Below are positions 1 through 5,090 of a stretch of DNA of 7,989 nt, in pieces. A program made the translations under genes and the position numbers. The stretch is from Candidatus Parcubacteria bacterium (lineage in GTDB: Bacteria; Patescibacteriota; Minisyncoccia; Phycocordibacterales; Zambryskibacteraceae): contig JAIFWL010000031.1 of NCBI GenBank assembly GCA_019661845.1, positions 1 through 7,989 on the forward strand. Reading direction: 5' to 3'. The notes beneath the pieces were generated by a model. It was given only the letters and a program-made list of their open reading frames with translations. It was not told where the DNA came from and made no database searches. Position 1 is the first letter of the stretch, and every line of letters starts with the position of its first letter.

Positions 1-1
1 A

Positions 2-496
2 GATGTAGTACTACTTATCCGCAGGCACCCCTTCATCGCTCTTATGCCACTTGCGGTATTGGTCCTTGCGGCGCTGGCTCCTATCGTGGTCTACATCATC
101 TTCCACGCACCAATCACTAATTCCTCTTACTTATCTATATATAGCTTCACCGCCACTCTCTACTACTTATTTATCTGGATACTCGCCTTCTACCACTTGA
201 TGATTTATACCTTGAACACCATCATCGTGACGAATAAACGCGTCATCGATCGTGATCAGAACCGCTTCTTCGATTGGAAAATTTCCGAACTCCACATCTA
301 CCGCGTGCAAGATATCACCGTATCCACTAAGGGATTCATCCCGACACTCCTCCACTACGGCAATGTAGTAGTGCAGACTGCGGGCTCGGAGAAGGAATTC
401 ATTTTCAAAGAGATGCCTCATCCTGAAATGTTGAAGGACGCTATTATGAAAGTGGTTTCCATGTCGAACGCAGGACTCAAGGCGCAAGCTGATTAG
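2..496 (+). CDS. bacterial PH (bPH2/YdbS-like) domain membrane protein, 5' partial
   Basis: The reading frame is open to the left edge, and the codons before the first ATG (position 44) read DVVLLIRRHPFIALMPL. This is a typical run-in to the first membrane helix of this family, so the true start lies upstream of the window and 164 codons are seen. Two hydrophobic helices are visible, at about visible residues 10-33 and 47-68. The soluble C-terminal part then begins with NTIIVTNKRVI and continues with IYRVQDITV, a LLHYGNVVVQTAG strand region and FKEMPHPE. That order of motifs is characteristic of bPH2 (DUF304/YdbS-type) domains. Members are membrane anchored with a cytoplasmic PH-like fold, and their ligand and role are generally unknown. 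It ends at TAG. No strong hairpin follows, and the next gene begins 83 bp downstream with a possible promoter of its own. Confidence 0.85.
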   Translation, partial: DVVLLIRRHPFIALMPLAVLVLAALAPIVVYIIFHAPITNSSYLSIYSFTATLYYLFIWILAFYHLMIYTLNTIIVTNKRVIDRDQNRFFDWKISELHIYRVQDITVSTKGFIPTLLHYGNVVVQTAGSEKEFIFKEMPHPEMLKDAIMKVVSMSNAGLKAQAD

Positions 497-535
497 AGGT
501 GTGCACAACTCCACACCAACACAACAATAAGACTG

Positions 536-541
536 TATAAT
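536..541 (+). promoter_or_regulatory. candidate -10 box for the DUF378-like gene
   Basis: A perfect TATAAT lies 38 nt before the ATG at 580, with no convincing -35 hexamer 16-18 nt upstream. If used, transcription would start near 548 and give a leader of about 30 nt without an obvious Shine-Dalgarno. The gene could instead be read from the upstream PH-domain gene. Confidence 0.4.
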
Positions 542-579
542 TAACACAGGGTTAGAGATAACCTTAATTAATTATCACA

Positions 580-768
580 ATGCACAAGTTTACGTTCATT
601 CTCCTCATCATTGGTGGCTTGGCATGGCTTCTTGAAGCATTTGGTTACGGTATCGTTAACTACTTGCCAGCAACCTTGACGATGATTGTTTACATTCTCG
701 TTGGCCTATCGGCTATCTACGAGATCTTCGATCACAAGAATTACTGCAAGCACTGCGCAAAGATGTAG
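580..768 (+). CDS. small DUF378-like two-helix membrane protein
   Basis: This 62-aa protein has two hydrophobic segments (about residues 5-22 and 30-48). The pattern IIGGLAWLLEAFGYGIVNYL followed by a helix and then YILVGLSAIYEI matches the DUF378 (YuzA-like) family, whose hallmarks are an N-terminal IGGLNW-type motif and a C-terminal YxLVGLxAxY motif. The family's function is unknown. The short polar tail DHKNYCKHCAKM carries a CxxC pair (C56, C59) that could bind metal or form a disulfide; DUF378 proteins do not usually need such a tail. No clear Shine-Dalgarno precedes the ATG. A long bidirectional terminator follows within 20 bp of the stop. The length fits the family. Family assignment is by motif recognition only. 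Confidence 0.8.
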   Translation: MHKFTFILLIIGGLAWLLEAFGYGIVNYLPATLTMIVYILVGLSAIYEIFDHKNYCKHCAKM

Positions 769-786
769 TTCCCAGAGCTCTTGCTC

Positions 787-822
787 AAATCAAAAATCCG
801 CCTCAAGGCGGATTTTTGATTT
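787..822. terminator. bidirectional intrinsic terminator between DUF378-like gene and ftsH
   Basis: A perfect 16-bp stem (787-802 with 807-822) surrounds a TCAA loop, with a GC core CCGCC/GGCGG flanked by A-rich and T-rich arms. The A/T arms serve as U-tracts on both strands, so it can end the plus-strand gene and the convergent ftsH, whose stop codon is only 1 bp away. Confidence 0.85.
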
Positions 823-823
823 C

Positions 824-2776
824 CTATTTCTGGTGTTCAATATCTTTCTTCTTCTTAGGCTTAATGCTGTGAGCAATTAGAAGCTCTTCAAACTCCTTCT
901 GCTCGATGGTTTCAACATCAATCAACTTCTCTGCGATAGCATCGAGCACTTTCCTATGATCCTTCACAATACTTTCCGCCTTCTTCATCGCATCATTCAT
1001 AATGGCAGAGACTTCAGCATCTATCTCGGCACTCACTCGCTCCGAATACTCCTTCTCCCCCACACCTGCGCCGAAGAGTGGCTTGCCTCCAGCACTCTCA
1101 AGAGCAATAGGACCCAGCTTCTCACTCATGCCGTACTTCGTCACCATGTCTCGTGCAAGAGCCGTTGCTACTTGTAAGTCATTCGACGGACCAGTACTTA
1201 TGTCATCATAAATCATCTTCTCCACCACGTAGCCACCCAAGCCCACTGCAATGTCATCGAGGAATTCCTTCTTAGACTGGAGTTTGCTCTCCTCAAGTGG
1301 GAGTTTGAAGACGTAACCAAGTGCGCGTCCGCGCGCGATGATCGTAATCTTGTGCACCGGATCAGCATAAGGAAGTACGGAGGCTACGAGCGCATGCCCT
1401 GCTTCGTGGTAGGCGGTGAGCTCCTTCTCCTTCTTCGACAAGATGTGGCTCCTGCGCTCTGGGCCCAAGATCACCTTCTCTATCGAGCGGATGAGATCGT
1501 ATTGAGCGATGGTGGTTCTATTCTCCCTTGCGGCAAGGATCGCACCTTCGTTCATAAGTGAATATAAGTCAGCTCCAGAGAAGCCGGGCGTGCGTTCAGC
1601 AATGAGATTCAAATTCACATCTTCGGCAAATGGCTTCTTCCTTGCGTGAATGGCTAATATTTCCTCACGATCCTTCCTGTCTGGCATGTCGAGGGTGACA
1701 CGTCTGTCGAAGCGTCCTGGGCGAAGGAGTGCGGGATCGAGCACATCGGGCCTGTTGGTAGCGGCCATGACGATCACCTTCTCATTCGGTTCGAAGCCGT
1801 CTAACTCAACTAAGATTTGGTTCAGAGTTTGCTCGCGTTCATCATTACCACCACCTACTCCTGTACCACGCACACGACCTACAGCGTCTATCTCGTCTAC
1901 GAAGATGATTGCTGGTGCAGCCTTCTTCGCCATATCAAAGAGGTCACGCACACGTGATGCACCAACCCCTACGAACATCTCGACGAACTCTGATCCCGAG
2001 ATAGAGAAGAATGATACTCCAGCCTCCCCTGCGACTGCGCGAGCAAGTAAGGTCTTACCAGTGCCCGGTGCACCCATGAGTAGAATGCCCTTAGGAATCC
2101 TCGCACCGATATCAAGAAACTTCTTCGGATTCTTCAAGAAGTCGACGATCTCTCGTAACTCTTCCTTCGCTTCCTTAGCACCCGCAACATCTTTAAAGGT
2201 GACGCGACTATTCCTGTCGTTCGGATTGGTTAACCTCGCCTTAGATTGGCCGAAGGTAAATGCTTGCATCCCAGCACCCTTCACCTGTCGCGAGATAAAC
2301 CAGAGGAAGAAGAGGATAAACATTATCGGCAAGATGATCGGCGCAAGAGAGGCGAACCAGTAGAGGGCGCCTGTATCACTCTCGACATCCACCTTCACCT
2401 TATTGAGCGCATCAGCAGAGACATTGTAGTTCTTAAGAGTAGTAGTTAAGGCAGTGTTAACTTCCTTCTGCGACACTTTCTCACTGCCATCAAGGTATTT
2501 GATATTAAGATTATCTCCAGAGACTTTTACATCTGTAACTTGCCCTTGCGAGATGTCGTGTGCAAGTTCGGAGAGAGAAATCTTCTGCTTATCGCTTGCG
2601 AGCCCAGTGAAGAATGAGTAGACGCTAACGAGGATGAAGAAGATGACGAGAGCAAGAATAATTTGGTTCACCAATCCCCTGCCCGGAGGAGTAGGAGCAG
2701 AGCCTCCACCCTTCTTACCAGGTCGAGTGATGATTCTCTTAGTTCTTTTAAACGAATCCCTGATTGGATCTTTCAT
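824..2776 (-). CDS. ftsH: ATP-dependent zinc metalloprotease FtsH
   Basis: This 650-aa membrane-anchored AAA+ protease degrades misfolded membrane proteins and selected soluble substrates, including in other bacteria some ssrA-tagged proteins. Membrane helices lie at about 36-58 and 138-162, with an extracytoplasmic domain between them. The AAA module shows Walker A GAPGTGKT (235-242), pore motif FVG (268-270), Walker B IIFVDEID (290-297) and the second region of homology with ATNRPDVLD and arginine fingers R355/R358. The protease domain has HEAGH (457-461) and the third zinc ligand D533 in [12 protein letters not shown]. All catalytic residues are present, the length is normal, and the C-terminus is Lys-rich. 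The N-terminus has a basic extension ([15 protein letters not shown]) before helix 1. A TATAAT box sits 7 bp upstream of the ATG, so the mRNA is probably leaderless. It is divergent from smpB. Confidence 0.98.
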   Translation of the reverse strand: MKDPIRDSFKRTKRIITRPGKKGGGSAPTPPGRGLVNQIILALVIFFILVSVYSFFTGLASDKQKISLSELAHDISQGQVTDVKVSGDNLNIKYLDGSEKVSQKEVNTALTTTLKNYNVSADALNKVKVDVESDTGALYWFASLAPIILPIMFILFFLWFISRQVKGAGMQAFTFGQSKARLTNPNDRNSRVTFKDVAGAKEAKEELREIVDFLKNPKKFLDIGARIPKGILLMGAPGTGKTLLARAVAGEAGVSFFSISGSEFVEMFVGVGASRVRDLFDMAKKAAPAIIFVDEIDAVGRVRGTGVGGGNDEREQTLNQILVELDGFEPNEKVIVMAATNRPDVLDPALLRPGRFDRRVTLDMPDRKDREEILAIHARKKPFAEDVNLNLIAERTPGFSGADLYSLMNEGAILAARENRTTIAQYDLIRSIEKVILGPERRSHILSKKEKELTAYHEAGHALVASVLPYADPVHKITIIARGRALGYVFKLPLEESKLQSKKEFLDDIAVGLGGYVVEKMIYDDISTGPSNDLQVATALARDMVTKYGMSEKLGPIALESAGGKPLFGAGVGEKEYSERVSAEIDAEVSAIMNDAMKKAESIVKDHRKVLDAIAEKLIDVETIEQKEFEELLIAHSIKPKKKKDIEHQK

Positions 2777-2783
2777 ATTGCGA

Positions 2784-2789
2784 ATTATA
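2784..2789 (-). promoter_or_regulatory. -10 box of ftsH (leaderless start)
   Basis: On the minus strand TATAAT is followed by seven bases and then the ftsH ATG, placing the expected transcription start at or next to the A of the start codon. No good -35 is visible; the best is a weak TAGCAA 17 nt upstream, and it overlaps the smpB extended -10 region. Confidence 0.6.
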
Positions 2790-2807
2790 TATAGAACGTC
2801 GCTATTT

Positions 2808-2816
2808 TGCTATTAT
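2808..2816 (+). promoter_or_regulatory. extended -10 promoter of smpB (leaderless start)
   Basis: TGC-TATTAT is an extended -10 element (TGn plus hexamer) that ends 6 nt before the smpB ATG at 2823, predicting a leaderless transcript. There is no recognisable -35, as expected for an extended -10 promoter. It overlaps the region where the ftsH -35 would lie. Confidence 0.6.
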
Positions 2817-2822
2817 TGCCTT

Positions 2823-3260
2823 ATGGCACCATACGCCGACAACAGTAAAGCCCGATACGATTACGAGTTTCTCAAGCGCATGACCGCGGGGCTTGAGCTT
2901 ATTGGAAGTGAGGTAAAGAGTATTCGCGAGGGTAAGATGAGCCTTGCAGGAGCGTTTGTAGCAGTGCGCGGGGGTGAAGCGTACTTAGTCGGCGCCGATA
3001 TCCCCGCCTACCAGCCTAAGAATGCTCCGTTAGAATATGACGCAACAAGAGCACGAAGACTACTACTCTCTAAAGATGAGTTGGAAGAACTGGCTGATGC
3101 CGAGGGCACAAAGGGGTTGACAATAGTCCCGCTTTCGGTGTATAATAAAGGCAGGTTCTTGAAGATCGACATCGCTATCGCTCGCGGTAAGAAGAAGTGG
3201 GACAAACGCGCTGCAATAAAGAAGCGAGATACGGAGAGAGAATTAAAGCGGAAGCTTTAA
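2823..3260 (+). CDS. smpB: SsrA-binding protein SmpB
   Basis: This 145-aa partner of tmRNA binds its tRNA-like domain and delivers it to stalled ribosomes for trans-translation. Family motifs run the whole length: NSKARYDY at the N-terminus, GLELIGSEVKSIREGKMSL (the central RNA-binding region), a region ending GLTIVPLSVY, and the basic tail GKKKWDKRAAIKKRDTERELKRKL, which enters the decoding channel. The frame stays open far upstream into the ftsH region, but the ATG at 2823 gives the canonical N-terminus, sits 6 nt after an extended -10 box and avoids overlap with ftsH. It lies 33 bp upstream of ssrA, so the protein and its RNA partner are adjacent and may be partly co-transcribed. No Shine-Dalgarno is present, consistent with leaderless initiation. 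Confidence 0.97.
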   Translation: MAPYADNSKARYDYEFLKRMTAGLELIGSEVKSIREGKMSLAGAFVAVRGGEAYLVGADIPAYQPKNAPLEYDATRARRLLLSKDELEELADAEGTKGLTIVPLSVYNKGRFLKIDIAIARGKKKWDKRAAIKKRDTERELKRKL

Positions 3261-3279
3261 TTAAGTAAATTGAACATTG

Positions 3280-3285
3280 TAAAAT
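3280..3285 (+). promoter_or_regulatory. candidate -10 box for ssrA
   Basis: TAAAAT lies 8 nt before the G-rich 5' end of the tmRNA, which is suitable spacing for transcription starting at the mature 5' end. No strong -35 is seen. Read-through from smpB followed by 5' processing is the alternative. Confidence 0.35.
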
Positions 3286-3293
3286 TTAAATAT

Positions 3294-3687
3294 GGGGATG
3301 ATCGGCCTAGACAAGTAGAGCCGTCGGCGTGATGCGCCGGAGAGCCGAAGTGACTCTTAAATCCGCTTCAAACACAAACGCAAAATCAACTTTTGCATTC
3401 GTCTCCCCGTTTCATACGGCTGACGAATTCCAGTTCGCTTACGCTCGAGCTTAAACTCGCGTAGCGGTTGGCGCAGACCTGCAAGATGCCTTGGGTAGCA
3501 GAATCTGTGTAATCACATAAGGCTATGTCCCGACGCCTCCTCGAGTCGGGACGAAACATCGAGGATAGAGTTCTGAAAGTTTTCGTTTGCTTTATATTTC
3601 AGTTCTCGAATCAAATGAAGCACTCTACCCAGCGTAGACTTCACGACGATCTCAACTTGCACGGCGGTTCGATTCCGCCCATCTCCA
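3294..3687 (+). ncRNA. ssrA: transfer-messenger RNA (tmRNA, SsrA)
   Basis: The RNA rescues ribosomes on broken mRNAs together with SmpB. The acceptor stem pairs GGGGATG (3294-3300) with CATCTCC (3680-3686), with one G-U. The T-arm is perfect: GGCGG, loop TTCGATT, CCGCC (3663-3679). The D-like segment reads CGGCCTAGACA, a variant of the usual GGNTTCGACA. Helix 2 can form between GTAGAG (3315-3320) and CTCTAC (3623-3628). A textbook pseudoknot is present: GTCCCGAC/GTCGGGAC (3527-3534/3545-3552), with loop TCCTCGA (3538-3544) pairing to TCGAGGA (3559-3565). The tag frame ends at TAA in the loop of a hairpin built from TACGC/GCGTA, as in other tmRNAs. After discriminator A3687 the DNA reads CAA, so the terminal CCA is not fully encoded. 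A 394-nt body is ordinary. Confidence 0.97.
3380..3454 (+). other. tmRNA-encoded proteolysis tag reading frame
   Basis: Only one frame is open through this part of the tmRNA. It ends with GCT TAA (3449-3454), and the tag C-terminus reads FQFAYARA. The most likely resume codon is GCA at 3380: it has A at -4, and a possible first pseudoknot (TCGGC 3324-3328/GCCGA 3344-3348, with CGGA 3338-3341/TCCG 3362-3365) ends 14 nt before it. That gives 24 residues starting AKSTFAFV. GCT at 3365 is an alternative giving 29 residues (starting ASNTNAK), but it would overlap the proposed pseudoknot. Confidence 0.6.
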
Positions 3688-3694
3688 CAATAAA

Positions 3695-3723
3695 AGAAAA
3701 GCCCGGCTCCATGCCGGTTTTTT
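3695..3723 (+). terminator. intrinsic terminator of ssrA
   Basis: A GC stem CCGGC (3703-3707) / GCCGG (3713-3717) with a TCCAT loop is preceded by AAAA and followed by six T's. It lies 16 nt after the tmRNA 3' end. Confidence 0.85.
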
Positions 3724-3727
3724 CTTG

Positions 3728-3733
3728 TATAAT
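3728..3733 (+). promoter_or_regulatory. -10 box of the lycopene-cyclase-like gene (leaderless start)
   Basis: TATAAT lies 7 nt before the ATG at 3741 and 4 nt after the T-run of the ssrA terminator. The expected transcription start coincides with the start codon. The -35 position falls inside the terminator hairpin and shows no consensus. Confidence 0.55.
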
Positions 3734-3740
3734 AATTTTA

Positions 3741-4517
3741 ATGATTACAAAGACTGACAAAATATTATTTTTCTTTTGGCCACTTATCGCATCTGCTCTG
3801 TCTTTTGCAACACATGCAAATTTCTTTTTAGCTACTATTTTCTTTCTAGCTATTCCAGGAATTTATCTCTCCTTTAGAAAACCGAGTCTGATTGGCAAAG
3901 CACTAGTCGTTACAGTAGCTACATTCCCAATATGGGTCGTGTTTGAATACCTGGCAGTGATAACTGGAACCTGGCACTTTGCCACAACAATATTTCCATT
4001 AAGACTTTTCAACAATATAGTCACTATTGACGTAATGATTTGGTATTTCGCCTGGGTTTACCTTATCGTCACATATTACGAATTTTTCTTAGACAAGCAC
4101 CTCACCCCAAGACTCTATCACCCTAAACTTAAATACGTATGTATGTTATTTTCAGCAATATTCCTCTTCTTCCTCTTTTTACTTCAGATATCAGCTGTTC
4201 CTAAAATCCCTTACTTATACTTAACATTTGGTATCATTTTTGGAGCGTTACCGACAGCCTTTACTTTATTACGTTTCCCGAAATTGTTTCCCAAAATTGC
4301 CAAGGCGGCACTCTACTTTGTATTCCTTTTCTTCACATGGGAACTTACTGCACTATCTCTTGGACATTGGGCATTTCCAGGCACAGGACACACCTTCATT
4401 GGGTGGATAGACATTCAAGGACTTCGTTTCCCTGTAGAAGAGCTCCTCGTATGGATGCTCCTTGGAACAACAGGTATTATTTCCTGGTTTGAGCTTTTTG
4501 ATGACGACCGTAAATAA
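3741..4517 (+). CDS. polytopic membrane protein resembling CrtYc/CrtYd lycopene cyclase
   Basis: This 258-aa, very hydrophobic protein has about eight predicted membrane helices. The frame extends upstream into ssrA, but the ATG at 3741, seven bases after TATAAT, is the natural start. Two halves look alike. The first has FEYLAVITGTWHF (68-80), TIDVMIW (95-101) and YYEFF; the second has WELTALSLGHWAF (200-212), FPVEELLVW (230-238) and WFELF. The pattern E-x6-G-x-W-x-F followed by P-x-E-E is what I recognise from the heterodimeric/fused carotenoid cyclases CrtYc/CrtYd, which close lycopene or similar ends in the membrane; fused archaeal forms have a similar length. The first-half copy has TIDV where PxEE is expected, so catalytic activity is uncertain, and no carotenoid genes are nearby. 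The codon composition is AT-rich compared with the minigenes downstream. Existence of the gene is firm; function is tentative. Confidence 0.6.
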   Translation: MITKTDKILFFFWPLIASALSFATHANFFLATIFFLAIPGIYLSFRKPSLIGKALVVTVATFPIWVVFEYLAVITGTWHFATTIFPLRLFNNIVTIDVMIWYFAWVYLIVTYYEFFLDKHLTPRLYHPKLKYVCMLFSAIFLFFLFLLQISAVPKIPYLYLTFGIIFGALPTAFTLLRFPKLFPKIAKAALYFVFLFFTWELTALSLGHWAFPGTGHTFIGWIDIQGLRFPVEELLVWMLLGTTGIISWFELFDDDRK

Positions 4518-4527
4518 TAAAAGGCGA

Positions 4528-4533
4528 AAGGAG
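4528..4533 (+). promoter_or_regulatory. strong Shine-Dalgarno of the 32-aa ORF
   Basis: AAGGAG ends 5 nt before ATG 4539. This is the best ribosome-binding site so far in a window where the upstream genes have none, and it is the main reason to call the short ORF. Confidence 0.65.
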
Positions 4534-4538
4534 TAATA

Positions 4539-4637
4539 ATGAAGCATTGGATGATTCCAGCCGTTGCGCATTGCAATGAGGGCTGTAGTACCGTGGGTGG
4601 GGCTTCGAGCCCCACCCTTTTTATTTCCTTAATTTAG
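4539..4637 (+). CDS. 32-aa ORF that reads through its own terminator
   Basis: The short ORF starts MKHWMIPAVAHCNEGCST, 21 bp after the stop of the cyclase-like gene. It is preceded by an ideal Shine-Dalgarno, so it may be translated from the same transcript. A weak own promoter (TTGAGC at 4489, TAAATA near 4511) is possible. The 10-bp hairpin and T-run of an intrinsic terminator (4595-4622) lie inside the reading frame, while the first in-frame stop is TAG at 4635-4637. A transcript ended by that terminator would therefore have no stop codon. The peptide has two cysteines (C12, C16) and no family I recognise. It could be a real nonstop-regulated peptide, a leader peptide, or the remains of a longer gene. 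Evidence for translation is the SD alone. Confidence 0.45.
   Translation: MKHWMIPAVAHCNEGCSTVGGASSPTLFISLI
4595..4622 (+). terminator. strong intrinsic terminator inside the 32-aa ORF
   Basis: A 10-bp stem GGGTGGGGCT / AGCCCCACCC (4595-4604, 4608-4617) with a TCG loop is followed by TTTTTATTT. It ends transcription of the cyclase-like gene and the small ORF. Confidence 0.9.
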
Positions 4638-4676
4638 ACAAAATACCGTACGTTATTAACTCACGGTCGTGAACTA

Positions 4677-4693
4677 ATAGCGTATATGGTTAA
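4677..4693 (+). repeat. direct repeat copy 1 (ATAGCGTATATGGTTAA)
   Basis: This 17-bp unit is repeated at 4750-4766 with one mismatch, 73 bp downstream, in the otherwise non-coding leader region of the poly-Lys gene. Confidence 0.75.
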
Positions 4694-4731
4694 ACTAGAG
4701 ACAACCTTACTTTATTCTATATACGTTATAA

Positions 4732-4758
4732 ATACGCTATAGCGAGAAGATAGCGTAT
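4732..4758. promoter_or_regulatory. inverted repeat, possible operator
   Basis: The 9-bp arms ATACGCTAT (4732-4740) and ATAGCGTAT (4750-4758) are perfect inverted copies separated by 9 nt. The left arm overlaps the 10-bp palindrome CGCTATAGCG (4735-4744). A one-mismatch copy ATACGTTAT lies at 4721-4729. Clustered half-sites upstream of one gene suggest a regulator-binding region; the regulator is unknown. Confidence 0.5.
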
Positions 4759-4766
4759 GTGGTTAA
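4750..4766 (+). repeat. direct repeat copy 2 (ATAGCGTATGTGGTTAA)
   Basis: It matches copy 1 at 16 of 17 positions and ends 40 bp before the start codon of the poly-Lys gene. Its first nine bases form the right arm of the inverted repeat. Confidence 0.75.
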
Positions 4767-4795
4767 GGTGGGGCGGTTTTGTGTTAGTGTAATTC

Positions 4796-4802
4796 TTGGA
4801 GG
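4796..4802 (+). promoter_or_regulatory. Shine-Dalgarno of the 48-aa poly-Lys gene
   Basis: TTGGAGG, with a GGAGG core, ends 4 nt before ATG 4807. It decides this start over the earlier in-frame ATG at 4759, which has no SD and lies within the repeat. Confidence 0.7.
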
Positions 4803-4806
4803 CATC

Positions 4807-4953
4807 ATGAACGAAGCCACTTGTTCGGATCCACAGTTGGCGGATAGTTACGAAGCATTTGTTATGGGGGAAGGAGAGGTCACCGTCAAGCTCACCGATG
4901 GAAGTGTCCACAAAAAAAAAAAAAAAAAAAAACCAAGATACGCAGCATGCTAA
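4807..4953 (+). CDS. 48-aa protein with a poly-lysine tail encoded by 21 A's
   Basis: The ORF follows a clear GGAGG site and ends at TAA, 30 bp before a strong terminator, so it looks like a stand-alone minigene. The N-terminal 35 residues are acidic and soluble (MNEATCSDPQLADSYEAF, then a possible beta segment EVTVKLTDGSV). Residues 36-42 are seven lysines, all AAA codons, giving an uninterrupted run of 21 A's, followed by PRYAAC. If RNA polymerase or the ribosome slips on the run, one extra base gives an ending read to TAA 4959-4961 (TKIRSMLSL), and one base fewer gives an ending read to TAA 4970-4972 (QDTQHAKPVNRR). All three endings stop before the terminator. The family is not recognised. 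Regulation may involve the ATAGCGTAT repeats upstream. Confidence 0.65.
   Translation: MNEATCSDPQLADSYEAFVMGEGEVTVKLTDGSVHKKKKKKKPRYAAC
4912..4932 (+). repeat. homopolymer run of 21 A's within a coding region
   Basis: Twenty-one uninterrupted adenines encode Lys36-Lys42. Such a tract is prone to replication and transcription slippage. A small hairpin GCCTG-TAAA-CAGGC (4954-4967) lies 21 nt downstream. Confidence 0.95.
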
Positions 4954-4983
4954 GCCTGTAAACAGGCGTTAACCATTTCTGAC

Positions 4984-5012
4984 CGCCGCGCGCAAGCGCG
5001 GCGAGCTTTTTT
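4984..5012 (+). terminator. intrinsic terminator of the poly-Lys gene
   Basis: An 8-bp all-GC stem CGCCGCGC / GCGCGGCG is closed by a GCAA tetraloop (GNRA type) and followed by AGC and six T's. It closely resembles the terminator at 5290-5320. Confidence 0.9.
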
Positions 5013-5019
5013 ATAAAAT

Positions 5020-5048
5020 TTTACTTTTTTAATTCATCTCGATAAAAT
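5020..5048 (+). promoter_or_regulatory. candidate sigma70-type promoter of the Cys-rich minigene
   Basis: TTTACT (5020-5025), a 17-nt spacer and TAAAAT (5043-5048) fit a -35/-10 pair. Transcription would start near 5055, leaving a leader of about 36 nt before GTG 5091. Confidence 0.5.
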
Positions 5049-5049
5049 A

Positions 5050-5070
5050 CGGAACGGAAAATTGGTTCCG
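5050..5070 (+). promoter_or_regulatory. short inverted repeat in the leader of the Cys-rich minigene
   Basis: CGGAAC (5050-5055) and GTTCCG (5065-5070) can pair around a 9-nt loop just upstream of the SD. It could be a 5' mRNA stem or an operator overlapping the start of transcription. Chance is possible at this length. Confidence 0.35.
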
Positions 5071-5076
5071 AGCCCA

Positions 5077-5085
5077 GGAAGAGGT
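5077..5085 (+). promoter_or_regulatory. Shine-Dalgarno of the Cys-rich minigene
   Basis: GGAAGAGGT places GAGG 6 nt before GTG 5091 and supports that GTG as the start in the absence of a nearby in-frame ATG. Confidence 0.6.
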
Positions 5086-5090
5086 CGTGC

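Noticed and set aside
167..547. 126-codon minus-strand frame
   Set aside because: It is antisense to the bPH2 domain, and the plus-strand frame carries the family motifs.
1650..2363. 237-codon plus-strand open frame
   Set aside because: It lies fully antisense to the conserved FtsH AAA and protease domains, has a low-complexity Ser/Arg/Pro-rich product and no SD. It is a shadow frame.
2634..2822. N-terminal extension of smpB from ATG 2634
   Set aside because: It would run antisense through the ftsH start. The family N-terminus begins at 2823, directly after an extended -10.
3525..3740. N-terminal extension of the cyclase-like gene from ATG 3525
   Set aside because: It would overlap tmRNA pseudoknots, the T-arm and the ssrA terminator. 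The ATG at 3741 has a fitting -10 box and starts the first hydrophobic segment.
4353..4615. Minus-strand frames opposite the cyclase-like gene end and the small ORF
   Set aside because: No promoter or SD, and they span a terminator hairpin and a better supported plus-strand gene.
4677..4766. CRISPR-like array
   Set aside because: Only two full repeat copies of 17 bp, with no regular spacers and no cas genes; better described as an operator-like repeat cluster.
4912..4967. Classical -1 frameshift site (slippery run plus stimulatory stem)
   Set aside because: The only hairpin (4954-4967) is 21 nt past the run and weak, outside the usual 5-9 nt spacing. Polymerase slippage is more plausible than programmed ribosomal frameshifting.
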